Assembly: GCA_005786805.1 (NCBI GenBank)
Contig: SYCV01000112.1
Location: forward strand, 1 to 64,000
Origin: Planctomycetia bacterium
Lineage (GTDB): Bacteria > Planctomycetota > Planctomycetia > Gemmatales > Gemmataceae
Reading direction: 5' to 3'
DNA: 64,000 nucleotides
Made by a program: the position numbers and the translations under genes. Positions 34,009-44,431 of this stretch are shown here, piece by piece (positions within the stretch are counted from its first letter, which is position 1; every line of letters starts with the position of its first letter). The notes beneath the pieces are model-generated. The model was not told the DNA's origin. It did not search any database and saw only the letters and a list, made by a program, of their open reading frames with translations.

Positions 34009-35076
34009 ATGAAAAGGTTTGATCTGGGATTCATGTTTTCAGGTAAGAATGCTTCCGTTTTGGGAGGGGTGATTGCCTTTGTTCTAGTATTCATTGCAAT
34101 TCAGCCGATTCAAAAACGATCCAATTCCAATAATCTTGAACTTCTACATGTTTCTTTTGATCCCACTCGCGAAGTTATTCATGAAATAAACGAGGCTTTT
34201 GCAAAGGATTGGCAAAAGTTCAACAATGGCAAAGTGCAAATTTACCAGTCTCATGGCGGGTCAGGCAGTCAGGCGCGTTCTGTTGCTGATGGTTTGCCTG
34301 CAGATATAGCATCTTTCGCTCTTTTTACCGACATGGAATCCATAGCAAAAAAAAAGCTGCTTCATCCATCATGGAGTAAATCCAAGGGTGTCATGGCTCC
34401 CCCTTGGAATACTGCCATTGTTTTTCTTGTTCGCAAAGGAAATCCTAAAAATCTAAGGGATTGGCCTGACCTGATTCAACAGGGCGTTGGTGTCATCGCG
34501 CCTAATCCTAAAATATCAGGGAATGGTAGGTTGGCTTTTCTCAGTGCCTGGGGATATATGCTCGATAAAGGGCATGATGACTTTGAAACCAGGGCGTTCC
34601 TAAAAAATATTTATAAAAATGTTCCAGTAATGGATGCTTCGGCCCGTGCTTCTCAAGTTACTTTTTATCAAAAAAAGATTGGAGATGTGCAATTGGCTTT
34701 TGAAAGCGAGGCGTTGATGGCAGTAAAGGAATCAGAGGGCCAGTTGGATATCGTCTATCCTTCCATCAGCATCAAGATTGAACCACCAATTGCGGTAGTT
34801 GATTCAAATGTTGATTCGAAGGATACCAGATTGCTTGCTGAAAATTATTTGAATTTTTTTTATGGACTTGAAGCCCAACGCATCATTGCCAAGAACGGAT
34901 ATCGTCCATTTGATGTGTCAATTTTGAGGGAATTTGAATCCAAGTTTCCGCCAATGAAGCTCTTTGATATAAGTTTGGTTGGAAACTCATGGACTGAGGT
35001 ACAATCGGTTTTTTTTGGCGAGGATGGCGTATTCGACCAGGTATTCAAAGCCATCCGTAATGATGGCAAAAATTGA
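34009..35076 (+). CDS. cysP: Sulfate/thiosulfate ABC importer, substrate-binding protein
   Basis: Captures sulfate or thiosulfate outside the membrane and delivers it to CysTW. Residues 17-35 are hydrophobic ('VLGGVIAFVLVFIAIQPI'), with no clear cleavage site, so it may stay membrane-anchored. The binding-protein blocks 'LLHVSFDPTREVIHEINEAF', 'YQSHGGSGSQARSVADGLPADI', 'PWNTAIVFLVRKGNPK' and 'YLNFFYGLEAQRIIAKNGYRP' are those of the Sbp/CysP family. First gene of cysP-cysT-cysW-cysA. Sulfate versus thiosulfate preference is not readable from the sequence. Confidence 0.93.
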   Translation: MKRFDLGFMFSGKNASVLGGVIAFVLVFIAIQPIQKRSNSNNLELLHVSFDPTREVIHEINEAFAKDWQKFNNGKVQIYQSHGGSGSQARSVADGLPADIASFALFTDMESIAKKKLLHPSWSKSKGVMAPPWNTAIVFLVRKGNPKNLRDWPDLIQQGVGVIAPNPKISGNGRLAFLSAWGYMLDKGHDDFETRAFLKNIYKNVPVMDASARASQVTFYQKKIGDVQLAFESEALMAVKESEGQLDIVYPSISIKIEPPIAVVDSNVDSKDTRLLAENYLNFFYGLEAQRIIAKNGYRPFDVSILREFESKFPPMKLFDISLVGNSWTEVQSVFFGEDGVFDQVFKAIRNDGKN

Positions 35077-35941
35077 ATTTGGTATAAGGGTTCAAGGGGT
35101 GATTTTGGTGGCTTTCATTCAATCAAATAAAGGTAGCCCGCTTCCAGGTTTAAGCTTAAGCCTTGGCTATTCGGTCACTTATTTGAGTTTGATCGTTCTT
35201 ATCCCCCTTTCCGCGTGTTTCATAAAGGCAGGGTCACTAAGCCCGACGGAATTCTGGACCATTGTCTGGAGTGAAAGAACTCGCGCAGCTTATTCACTAA
35301 CTTTTACAACTGCTTTTCTGGCAGCACTTATTAATGCGGCTATTGGATTTCTCGTGGCTTGGGTTCTTGTTCGTTACGAGTTTCCTTTTAAAAGATTTGT
35401 TGACGCAATGATAGATTTGCCCCTTGCGCTACCCACAGCAGTCGCAGGGTTGGTTTATTCAAGCCTTTATGTGGAAAGTGGCTGGCTTGGGCAATTCCTC
35501 GTGCCGTTGGGAATCAATGCGGCCTACACAAAATTTGCGATTGTATGGGTGTTGGTGTTTACCGGTTTTCCTTTTGTGGTTCGAACTGTCCAGCCTGTTT
35601 TAGAGGAGATAGAACCCGAGGTGGAGGAGGCTGCTTCCATCTTGGGCGCAAGCCGGTTGCAGGTTTTTACAAGGATTTTATTGCCGACTGTGTTTCCCGC
35701 GATTCTCTCAGGTTTTGCACAGGCGTTTGCCCGCGGGTTGGGTGAATATGGATCGGTCATTTTTGTTTCAAGTAATATTCCTTACAAGACCGAACTTGCC
35801 CCTGTGCTAATTGTGACCCGTCTGGAGGAAATGGCGTTTCCCGAAGCCACTGCCATAGCAACGGTTTTGCTAGCGGCCTCTTTTGGCATTTTGGCATTCA
35901 TAAACACCATTGAGATATGGAGCAAGAGATTTGGGAAATAA
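35060..35941 (+). CDS. cysT: Sulfate ABC importer permease CysT (CysU)
   Basis: One of two membrane subunits of the sulfate importer. About six transmembrane helices; the ATPase-coupling loop is 'EEAASILGASRLQVFTRILLPTVFPAILSGFAQAFARGLGEYGSVIF', recognised by its EAA...G core, and 'DLPLALPTAVAGL' is typical of CysT. The open frame reaches back to 34979, but the likely start is ATG 35060 (or 35063), overlapping the cysP end by 14-17 nt; GTG codons after 35098 are also possible. Confidence 0.9.
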   Translation: MMAKIEFGIRVQGVILVAFIQSNKGSPLPGLSLSLGYSVTYLSLIVLIPLSACFIKAGSLSPTEFWTIVWSERTRAAYSLTFTTAFLAALINAAIGFLVAWVLVRYEFPFKRFVDAMIDLPLALPTAVAGLVYSSLYVESGWLGQFLVPLGINAAYTKFAIVWVLVFTGFPFVVRTVQPVLEEIEPEVEEAASILGASRLQVFTRILLPTVFPAILSGFAQAFARGLGEYGSVIFVSSNIPYKTELAPVLIVTRLEEMAFPEATAIATVLLAASFGILAFINTIEIWSKRFGK

Positions 35942-36809
35942 AACCATCATCACGGCCTCCTTGAAAAAGAAGAGGCCCGAAGATTCCGAATGGGTTCGAT
36001 ATCTGCTAACCACCATGGCTTTGGGTGTTGTGTTTTTGATCATCGGCATACCAGTCTTCCATGTTTTTTTCAGGGCATTTGAAAAAGGTCCGATGGTTTA
36101 CCTGGATAATCTTTTTGGTAATCCCAACACCAGGCATTCCATTTTTCTCACCCTCTCAATTGCCCCGCGTGTGGTTTTTTTAAGTGTGGTTTTTGGAGTT
36201 TCCGCCGCGTGGGCCATCGCCCGATTTCGTTTTCCGGGAAGAACCATTCTACTCACGCTGATGGATCTTCCACTTGCTGTTTCACCCGTGGTTGCTGGGC
36301 TTGTTTTTGTGCTGATCTTTGGCATGCAGGGTTGGATGGGGGAGTGGCTTTCAGCTAATAACATGCAGATTCTTTTTGGCACCCCATCACTTGTTCTTGC
36401 CACATGTTTTGTGACCCTTCCCTATGTGGTTCGTGAGTTGATCCCTGTTCTTGAAACCTACGGTGAGGAAGAAGAGCTTGCAGCAGTTAGTCTGGGAGCA
36501 AATGGTTGGCAGATGTTTTGGCGGATCACCATGCCAAACATTCGACTCGCGCTGGTTTACGGAATTATTCTCTGCAATGCCCGTGCAATGGGGGAATTCG
36601 GCGCAGTTTATGTCGTTTCAGGTAGGATATCAGGGTTGAATGACACCATGCCCCTGCGGGTTGAAAAGCTGTTTCAGGAATATGACATGCCCGCTGCATT
36701 CGCACTCGCTTCAGTTTTGACTTTTCTAGCGTTAGTAACACTTGGTGTTAAAACTTATCTGGAAAAAAGCATGGCGCACCAGAAAGCCGATGCTGGAGAA
36801 TCAACATGA
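35931..36809 (+). CDS. cysW: Sulfate ABC importer permease CysW
   Basis: Second membrane subunit of the sulfate importer, with six predicted helices. It shows '[20 protein letters not shown]', the EAA-type loop '[23 protein letters not shown]' and '[19 protein letters not shown]', all CysW hallmarks. No ATG lies at the proper place. I choose the TTG at 35931 (LGNKTII), which overlaps the cysT stop by 11 nt and has AAGAGA upstream; TTG 35910 is the longer option. Its end overlaps cysA by 4 nt. Confidence 0.9.
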   Translation: MGNKTIITASLKKKRPEDSEWVRYLLTTMALGVVFLIIGIPVFHVFFRAFEKGPMVYLDNLFGNPNTRHSIFLTLSIAPRVVFLSVVFGVSAAWAIARFRFPGRTILLTLMDLPLAVSPVVAGLVFVLIFGMQGWMGEWLSANNMQILFGTPSLVLATCFVTLPYVVRELIPVLETYGEEEELAAVSLGANGWQMFWRITMPNIRLALVYGIILCNARAMGEFGAVYVVSGRISGLNDTMPLRVEKLFQEYDMPAAFALASVLTFLALVTLGVKTYLEKSMAHQKADAGEST

Positions 36810-37861
36810 GCATATCGGTTAAAAATGTGAGTAAAAAATTCGGGCAGTTTACCGCGCTTGATAAGGTAAGCCTTAATATTCCAGATGGCGATTTGGTGGC
36901 CTTGCTTGGGCCTTCGGGTTCAGGAAAAACCACGCTACTTCGTATTATTGCAGGACTGGAAAATCCTGATGAGGGATCAGTCCTGCATCGTGATGAGGAG
37001 GTCACCTCGAAGTCAGCGAAGGATAGAAATGTTGGTTTTGTTTTTCAGCATTACGCCCTGTTCAGGCATTTGACTGTTTTTGATAACATTGGTTTTGGTT
37101 TAAGTGTCAGGGGGGTACCCAAGGAGAAAATCGCCTCCAGGGTAAGGGAATTACTTCATTTAATAAGGTTGGAGGGGCTGGAAAAAAGGTATCCGTCTCA
37201 ACTCTCCGGAGGACAAAGGCAGAGGGTGGCTCTGGCTAGGGCACTGGCGGCTCAACCCAGGGTGCTTTTGCTTGATGAACCTTTTGGGGCTCTTGATGCC
37301 AAAGTTCGTCTCGAATTGCGTGAATGGTTACGAAGATTGCATGACGAAATTCATGTCACGAGCATATTTGTTACCCATGATCAGGAAGAAGCGTTTGCAG
37401 TCGCGGATACCGTGGTGGTGATGCGTAATGGAAAGATTGAGCAAATCGGAACCCCAGCGGATGTGTTTGAAAATCCCGCCAATGCGTTTGTCATGGATTT
37501 TCTAGGCCAGGTGAATGTTTTTCAGGGAATCATTGCCGATGGCTTGCCAAAAATCACTGGTTTCAGCAGTTCCAAGGGGCCCCCTGAAAAGGATTTTTGT
37601 TCAAATACGATTTATGTTAGGCCATATGAGCTTGAAATTGAAATCATGCCCTCGGCCAGTGATTCCCTGCCGGCTAAAGTCTTGCATGTCAATCCAGCGG
37701 GCCCCGTGGTCAGGATTCATCTGCAGGATTTGGAATCCACCTCAAGGGTGTTTGTTGAAGTGAACTTTGCAAAATTCAAGGAGCTAGGAATTAGCACAGG
37801 TCAGAAAGTATTCATACAGCCTAAAAGGGTGCGTATATTTGCCCCGGATTACATGATCTGA
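36806..37861 (+). CDS. cysA: Sulfate ABC importer ATP-binding protein
   Basis: ATPase that powers sulfate import. All motifs are intact: Walker [11 protein letters not shown]-loop '[18 protein letters not shown]', signature [15 protein letters not shown], Walker B VLLLDEP, D-loop 'GALDAKVR' and switch His in 'FVTHDQEEA'. The C-terminal ~110 residues form the TOBE-like domain typical of CysA. The ATG overlaps the cysW stop (ATGA), giving strict translational coupling. Confidence 0.95.
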   Translation: MSISVKNVSKKFGQFTALDKVSLNIPDGDLVALLGPSGSGKTTLLRIIAGLENPDEGSVLHRDEEVTSKSAKDRNVGFVFQHYALFRHLTVFDNIGFGLSVRGVPKEKIASRVRELLHLIRLEGLEKRYPSQLSGGQRQRVALARALAAQPRVLLLDEPFGALDAKVRLELREWLRRLHDEIHVTSIFVTHDQEEAFAVADTVVVMRNGKIEQIGTPADVFENPANAFVMDFLGQVNVFQGIIADGLPKITGFSSSKGPPEKDFCSNTIYVRPYELEIEIMPSASDSLPAKVLHVNPAGPVVRIHLQDLESTSRVFVEVNFAKFKELGISTGQKVFIQPKRVRIFAPDYMI

Positions 37862-38023
37862 TTTCGCATGATGTTAATTTAAAGAATCGCATTCAATGGG
37901 AGTCGTGGGCAAGCTGCTTCATGTAATCTTCACGAGATTTAATCATAACATGAAAGTGAGAAAGTCAATTCCAATTACTTAAGTTGCAATTTGGAGTACA
38001 ATCAATGGTTATTTTGGATGCAG

Positions 38024-39115
38024 TTAATTGTTAAAGAGGAAATGGCATATGTCGCCATCCTGCATGATATATTCCTTCCCGACAATTTTAAGTTTCCCCG
38101 CGGCACGAATTTCTTTTTCAGATTTGAATTGTTCAAGGTCTGTAAGAGTATAAACCTCGGCTCTGATAAAACCTTTCTCAAAGTCGGTGTGAATGACCCC
38201 TGCAGCCTGGGGAGCTGTTGCGCCAATTGGGATTGCCCATGCGCGAACTTCTTTTTCTCCGGCCGTAAAGTAACTTTGGTATCCAAGGGCTTTGTAGGCT
38301 GCGCGGGCTAGAACCGCAAGAGAAGGTTCAGTTATACCAGCCGATGCGAGCATTTCAGCACGGTCAGCAGGGTCCAGTTCCGCTATTTCCGCCTCAAGTT
38401 TTGCGCAGACAGGGACTACTTCGGCCCCAATTTTTGCCGCGAATTCCCGGACTTTATTGACCATGGGGCTTTTGCCTTCCAAGTCAGATTCATCAACATT
38501 TGCAACATAGAGCACCTGCTTTGCGGTCATCAATCCAAAGGCATGTATGGCCTTTGCTTCATTTTCAGGCAATTTAAGGGTGCGTAGTGGCTTATCAGCT
38601 TTCAAATGTTCAAGAGACTTCTTGATCGCTTCAACCCTGTCCTTTGCTTCCTTATCTCCGCTTTTTGCGCTTCTCTCAGCTTTTGAAATTGCTCCCTCAA
38701 GTGTTTGTAAATCCGCAAGCATCAATTCAATTTCAATGATTTCAATGTCGCTAAGAGGATCGACTTTGCCCGCGACATGGATGACATCCGGATCCTCGAA
38801 GCATCGTACAACTTGTAGTATGGCATCTACTTCCCTGATGTGGGTGAGGAATTTGTTTCCCATACCCTCACCTTCACTGGCGCCCTTCACAATTCCTGCA
38901 ATGTCAACAAGTGTCAGGGCAGATGGTATGATTTTTTGGGGGACGATAAATTTGGTGATACGATTCAGCCTGGGATCAGGGACAGGGACAATTCCTTCGT
39001 TGGGTTCAATTGTGCAGAAAGGGTAATTGGCAGCCTGCGCCCCCTTCGAGCTAGTCAGGGCGTTAAAAAGTGTGCTTTTACCCACATTCGGTAACCCCAC
39101 GATTCCTGCTTTCAT
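38024..39115 (-). CDS. ychF: Ribosome-binding GTPase/ATPase YchF (OLA1 family)
   Basis: Obg-related P-loop NTPase of 363 residues that binds ribosomes; family members prefer ATP. P-loop '[15 protein letters not shown]', switch II '[20 protein letters not shown]', the modified G4 motif 'NVDE' region and the C-terminal TGS domain ('[22 protein letters not shown]', '[11 protein letters not shown]') are all seen. AAGGTGA lies upstream of the ATG. The 162 nt between its stop and the convergent cysA stop hold no clear terminator, only a long-loop inverted repeat near 37919-37965. Confidence 0.95.
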   Translation of the reverse strand: MKAGIVGLPNVGKSTLFNALTSSKGAQAANYPFCTIEPNEGIVPVPDPRLNRITKFIVPQKIIPSALTLVDIAGIVKGASEGEGMGNKFLTHIREVDAILQVVRCFEDPDVIHVAGKVDPLSDIEIIEIELMLADLQTLEGAISKAERSAKSGDKEAKDRVEAIKKSLEHLKADKPLRTLKLPENEAKAIHAFGLMTAKQVLYVANVDESDLEGKSPMVNKVREFAAKIGAEVVPVCAKLEAEIAELDPADRAEMLASAGITEPSLAVLARAAYKALGYQSYFTAGEKEVRAWAIPIGATAPQAAGVIHTDFEKGFIRAEVYTLTDLEQFKSEKEIRAAGKLKIVGKEYIMQDGDICHFLFNN

Positions 39116-39210
39116 ATACCCGTCACCTTTAAAAGAATATTAAAAAATCCCGTATGACTGATTTAGTGGCTATAGTTTCTGTGTGGTTCATTTGAGAGAC
39201 GGCAAAAGCA

Positions 39211-40401
39211 CTATTTTTCATCAATCTCGTCTAATGCTGCAAAAGGTGTTCCCTCAACATATTCAAGGAATGCCCCTCCCCCTGTGGAGACATGGGTCAT
39301 TTTTTCAGCTAGGCCGAATTCTTCAACAGCTTCTGCTGTTTCGCCGCCACCCACCACGGTGACTCCTTTTGAATTAGCCATGGCGTTGGCTATTGACCTT
39401 GTCCCCTTGCTGTAGGGTTCATCCTCAAACTTACCCAACGGGCCATTCCAAAGTATAGTGTTGGATTTGGCAATCTCAGAGCAGTAAAGCTCTATGGTTT
39501 TGGGACCGATATCAATACCAATCCATCCATCTGGAATTTCACCATCGAAAACCTTCAAGCCTTCAGGGGCATCAAGTTTTTGGACAGCAAGATGATCAAC
39601 AGGAAGCTGTATTTTGCCCTTGCCTAGTTCGAGAAGCTCTTTTGCGACATCGAGCTTATCGGCCTCAACGCGAGAATTACCAATTGTTTTCCCCTGGGCT
39701 TTCATGAAGGTGTAGGTCATGGCTCCACCAATGATGACTTTATCAACCTTTGCCAAAAGAGCCTTGATGAATTTAATCTTATCGGAGACTTTTCCGCCAC
39801 CCAAGATGCCAAGCATGGGCCTTGGGGGATTGCTGAAAAGTTGTTCCAGAATAGAAAGTTCCTTTGCAACAAGGGTGCCTACGACCCTTGGTTTCCCCTT
39901 AAGTGCTTTGGGTACTCCCAGCATGGATGAATCCTTGCGGTGGCAGGTGCCGAAAGCGTCGTTCACATATATGTCACCCAGACTGGCGAGTTCTTTTGCG
40001 AAAACAGCATCGCCACCTTGTTCGCCCGAATGAAATCGAACATTTTCAAGGACGAGGATTTCCCCGGGCTTTAGCTTGCTTGCTGCATCTTTGGCATCTG
40101 GACCAATAATGCTGTCAACCTTGTGGACTGGCTTTTTCAAAAGTTCACCCAGCCTTTGGGCTACCTTATCCATTTTAAATGGTGAATCTTTTGCAGGATC
40201 GCCTTTAGGGCGTCCTAGATGGCTCATTGCTATCACAGCGGCGCCTTTTTCCAGCAATGACTTTATTGTTGGGAGTGCCCCGCGGATTCTTCGATCATTA
40301 GTGATATTACCATGTTCATCCTGTGGGACATTGAAGTCGACCCGTACAAGTACTTTTTTACCATGGATGTCTTGCAGCGAGTGAATGTCTTTCTTGGCCA
40401 T
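39211..40401 (-). CDS. pgk: Phosphoglycerate kinase
   Basis: Glycolytic enzyme that transfers the phosphate of 1,3-bisphosphoglycerate to ADP. It has 'VLVRVDFNVPQDE', 'SHLGRPKG', 'LENVRFHSGE', 'VNDAFGTCHR', 'GGGKVSDKI', 'LWNGPLGKFE' and 'VVGGGETAEAV', all family hallmarks. The ATG at 40401 has AGGA 9 nt upstream; the TTG at 40404 is not needed. It follows gap in the same orientation, with a hairpin between the two. Confidence 0.97.
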   Translation of the reverse strand: MAKKDIHSLQDIHGKKVLVRVDFNVPQDEHGNITNDRRIRGALPTIKSLLEKGAAVIAMSHLGRPKGDPAKDSPFKMDKVAQRLGELLKKPVHKVDSIIGPDAKDAASKLKPGEILVLENVRFHSGEQGGDAVFAKELASLGDIYVNDAFGTCHRKDSSMLGVPKALKGKPRVVGTLVAKELSILEQLFSNPPRPMLGILGGGKVSDKIKFIKALLAKVDKVIIGGAMTYTFMKAQGKTIGNSRVEADKLDVAKELLELGKGKIQLPVDHLAVQKLDAPEGLKVFDGEIPDGWIGIDIGPKTIELYCSEIAKSNTILWNGPLGKFEDEPYSKGTRSIANAMANSKGVTVVGGGETAEAVEEFGLAEKMTHVSTGGGAFLEYVEGTPFAALDEIDEK

Positions 40402-40413
40402 CAAAGTATGTCC

Positions 40414-40453
40414 TAAAAAAAGAAAAGGGGTTGGTCCAATAAGGACCAGCCCC
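40414..40453 (-). terminator. Terminator-like hairpin between gap and pgk
   Basis: On the minus strand, ggggctggtcc (40453-40443) pairs with ggaccaacccc (40437-40427) over 10 of 11 positions around a 5-nt AT loop, followed by the T-rich run ttttcttttttta. It meets the usual criteria of an intrinsic terminator, 17 nt after the gap stop, but the pgk ribosome binding site begins directly after it, so it may be a partial terminator or RNA-processing signal. Confidence 0.78.
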
Positions 40454-40469
40454 TGAAAAGACTGTGGAA

Positions 40470-41716
<1,247 letters not shown>

Positions 41717-42706
41717 ATGGCAGGAACAGTACGGGTTGCAGTCACAGGTGCGGCAGGTCAAGTGGCTTATGCAATGTTGGGGCGTTTGGCGTCAGGCGAA
41801 GTTTTTGGTTATGATACCAAGGTGATTTTACATTTACTTGAAATCACCCCTGCCCTGCCTGCCCTTGAGGGCGTTGCGATGGAATTGGATGATTGTTCCT
41901 TTCCCACATTAAAAGACATAATAATCACAGATAACCCCGAAAAAGCCTTTGATGGGTGTAATCATGCCCTGTTGGTTGGTTCATTTCCCAGAAAACAGGG
42001 ACTGGAGAGAAAAGAGCTTTTGGACATAAATGGGAAGATTTTCGTGAGCCAGGGCAAGGCTTTGGCTGCCAAGGCGGCCTCAGATGTGCGCATCCTTGTG
42101 GTTGGAAATCCCTGCAATACCAATTGCCTTGTGGCAAGGTCAAATGGGCGTAGCATCCCCGCTGAACGCTGGACTGCAATGACCCGCCTTGATCATAATC
42201 GTGCCCTTACTGCCTTGGCGAAAAAAGCTGGTGTTTCCAATGGTGAAGTCTCCCGAATGACTATTTGGGGAAACCACAGCAATACCCAGTTTCCTGATTT
42301 TACAAATGCCATGATCAATGGAAAACCCGCAGAGAATACTATTACTGAACGAAAGTGGCTTGAAGAGACTTTTGTTTCAACAATCCAGACCCGAGGTGCC
42401 GCGGTAATCAAGGCCCGTGGTATGAGTTCCGCAATGTCTGCCGCCAATGGCGCCATCGACCATGTTAAAAGTTTGATCCGTGGCACTCCCGCAAATGATT
42501 GGGTCAGTATGGCAGTGGTTTCAAAGGGTGAATATGGTGTTCCCAAGGACTTGGTTTTTGGTTACCCGTGTGCCACCGATGGCAAGGGGAATTACAAGGT
42601 TGTTGAAGGGCTCAAACTTGATGCGTTTGGCCAGCAAAAATTTGATATAACCCTGAAAGAATTGCTTGAGGAAAAAGATGCGGTCAAGGATTTGATACCC
42701 TCTTAA
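41717..42706 (+). CDS. mdh: Malate dehydrogenase (type 2)
   Basis: Interconverts malate and oxaloacetate with NAD in the TCA cycle. The N-terminal 'VAVTGAAGQVAYAMLGRLASG' and 'LLEI.PALPALEGVAMELDD' blocks and the 329-residue length identify the cytosolic-type (type 2) family. Substrate-binding Arg is in 'GSFPRKQGLERKELLDINGKIF', catalytic pair in 'TRLDHNRAL' and His in 'IWGNHSNTQFPD'. GAGGGG lies 7 nt before the ATG. Confidence 0.96.
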   Translation: MAGTVRVAVTGAAGQVAYAMLGRLASGEVFGYDTKVILHLLEITPALPALEGVAMELDDCSFPTLKDIIITDNPEKAFDGCNHALLVGSFPRKQGLERKELLDINGKIFVSQGKALAAKAASDVRILVVGNPCNTNCLVARSNGRSIPAERWTAMTRLDHNRALTALAKKAGVSNGEVSRMTIWGNHSNTQFPDFTNAMINGKPAENTITERKWLEETFVSTIQTRGAAVIKARGMSSAMSAANGAIDHVKSLIRGTPANDWVSMAVVSKGEYGVPKDLVFGYPCATDGKGNYKVVEGLKLDAFGQQKFDITLKELLEEKDAVKDLIPS

Positions 42707-42710
42707 ACAT

Positions 42711-43556
42711 CTATTTCGAGCTTATAAGGGTTTCCTTGAAAAGTGAATACATGCGATAGGAGCTGTTTTCGCCTTGGTGTCCTTTTAATGTTTTGTCTAC
42801 TTTCAAGATTGAATCTAGCATAAGGCCTTTTTGCGGGTCCAGAGTCACATCGCCCTCTACAAGGAAAGGTAGAAGTGGAAGTTGGTCTGCAATATTTTCC
42901 GGGGCTTTTTTAAGTTCAGTTGTAACCTTTAGTTTTATCTTGCCGGATTCAATGGCATTGCATTCATACTTTTGGCTGGATTCATATTTTTCCCCGGTGC
43001 CCTGGGGAGGATCCATGGTGATATTGAAGTTGCGTTGCCATGCCAAACCCTTTTTTATTTCCTCCGCTGGAACAACAACTGCGAATGGAAGCTCGACCTC
43101 GTATTTGGATGCGGCACCAAAGTTGCTTTCCTTGACCGAACGAACTCGGCCCTGGGTATCCATTACAATCGTGGCAATCTTTGTTCCTATGTATTTTTCA
43201 AGTTGATCCTTCAATTGTGGAGTGGAATCCTTGGGATTTGCGGAATCATAAGTTAATTCATCGCCCTTTGGGTTCGTGCTTTTCATCTTTATTGACTCAA
43301 CAACCAGGGTAAGGGTTGCAACACCTTCCGCTGTGACATCCTCAACCACCCATCGTTTAGTGAGTTCCAATAGATTTTTAAATTCTGACTTGGAGTCCGC
43401 GATGATTTCGGTTGCAACAGTGCTGTGTTCGACCTTGTAGGTGAGTTGTTGGCCTTTTTGCCATTTGAACAGGCCGGTTGGTGCCTGGGCAAAGGATGTC
43501 GTGGAAACAAAAAATATTGAAGTCATCAAGGCCAGGGTTGTAAACAAGCGTTGCAT
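42711..43556 (-). CDS. Exported DUF6263-like hypothetical protein
   Basis: I start it at 43556 because GGA lies ~8-10 nt upstream and a clean signal peptide follows (MQRLFTTLALMTSIFF..., cut near SFAQA). The mature ~255 residues are beta-rich: 'WQKGQQLTYKVEH', 'RWVVEDVTAEGVATLTLVVESI', 'VMDTQGRVRSVKE', 'PLLPFLVEGDVTLDPQKGLMLDS'. This resembles the DUF6263 type of secreted proteins, whose function is unknown to me. The frame is open to 43643 but the extra N-terminus is not signal-like. Last gene of the run that begins with metH. Confidence 0.75.
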   Translation of the reverse strand: MQRLFTTLALMTSIFFVSTTSFAQAPTGLFKWQKGQQLTYKVEHSTVATEIIADSKSEFKNLLELTKRWVVEDVTAEGVATLTLVVESIKMKSTNPKGDELTYDSANPKDSTPQLKDQLEKYIGTKIATIVMDTQGRVRSVKESNFGAASKYEVELPFAVVVPAEEIKKGLAWQRNFNITMDPPQGTGEKYESSQKYECNAIESGKIKLKVTTELKKAPENIADQLPLLPFLVEGDVTLDPQKGLMLDSILKVDKTLKGHQGENSSYRMYSLFKETLISSK

Positions 43557-43660
43557 TGCTATTTTCCATTTCGATTTAGGACTCATAAACAACGAGTAAA
43601 ATGTAGCAAACGGCTTGGATTCGTCCAAGTCCACTTGAACCAAAGTTGTATAAACCTGTT

Positions 43661-44431
43661 TTATTTGATGTAAAAGTTGAGTTCGTTTTCCAAAAAAACT
43701 TTTAAATTATCATAAAAAGCGGCATCGGGGCTGTGGTGATGGTCTAGTCCCTTCATCGGATGAAAAAACTTTTTCGCTGATGAGGCTTCGTATAGGGCGA
43801 TTCCATGGGAAAAAGGAACAAGCCTGTCGGCATCACCATGCGCGATGAAAATTGGTGAGCTTGATGCCTTCACATATTCCAAAGTGTCAAGTTTGGTTCT
43901 AAGCAATGAGGTTCCGGGAAGCCAGGGATAAAGTTTTTTTGCCATGTCCCTGAAAGATGTGAACGCACTGACAAGCACGGTGCAAGCGGGCGGATAAGAT
44001 GAGGCAAGTTTTGCCGCAATTGCTCCCCCAAGGGAACCACCATAGAAAATCAGGTCGGTTGATTTAAATCCCCGCTCAAGCAACCAGTAATAGCATGCTT
44101 CTGAGGATGCATGGCAATTTTTTTCAGAGGGTTTTCCGGGGCTTTTGCCGTAGCCTGGATAATCAAATATCAAAACACCCAGGCCGAGGAGTTTGTGCCA
44201 TCGTTTGACGCCCTCGAATCTAAGGCTGAGATTTCCGCCATTACCATGGCAATATAAAACCGCTTTTTTAGGGTTTTTCTCCGGTGGCGGAACCCACCAA
44301 GCATGGATTTGGTTCCCATCTGGGGTTTGAATCCAAAGTTCTTCTATGCCATAGCCTTCGGGGGGCGGTATCCATTCCTTGCTTGAAGGAGTGGGGCGGA
44401 ATAAAAAATAATTTTCTATGAACTGGAACAA
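43661..44431 (-). CDS. Alpha/beta hydrolase (ABHD13/Bem46-like)
   Basis: A 256-residue hydrolase of unknown substrate. 'YCHGNGGNLSLR' is the oxyanion strand, nucleophile Ser in GGSLGG, acid Asp in 'IAHGDADRLVPFSHG' and His in 'GLDHHHSPD', in canonical order. 'LFRPTPS..W.PPPEGYG', 'PDGNQIHAWWVPP' and 'FDYPGYGKSPGKPSE' match the Bem46/ABHD13 group. The first 16 nt overlap the end of lnt, so the two are coupled; a role in lipid or lipoprotein turnover would be inference from that alone. Confidence 0.88.
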   Translation of the reverse strand: MFQFIENYFLFRPTPSSKEWIPPPEGYGIEELWIQTPDGNQIHAWWVPPPEKNPKKAVLYCHGNGGNLSLRFEGVKRWHKLLGLGVLIFDYPGYGKSPGKPSEKNCHASSEACYYWLLERGFKSTDLIFYGGSLGGAIAAKLASSYPPACTVLVSAFTSFRDMAKKLYPWLPGTSLLRTKLDTLEYVKASSSPIFIAHGDADRLVPFSHGIALYEASSAKKFFHPMKGLDHHHSPDAAFYDNLKVFLENELNFYIK

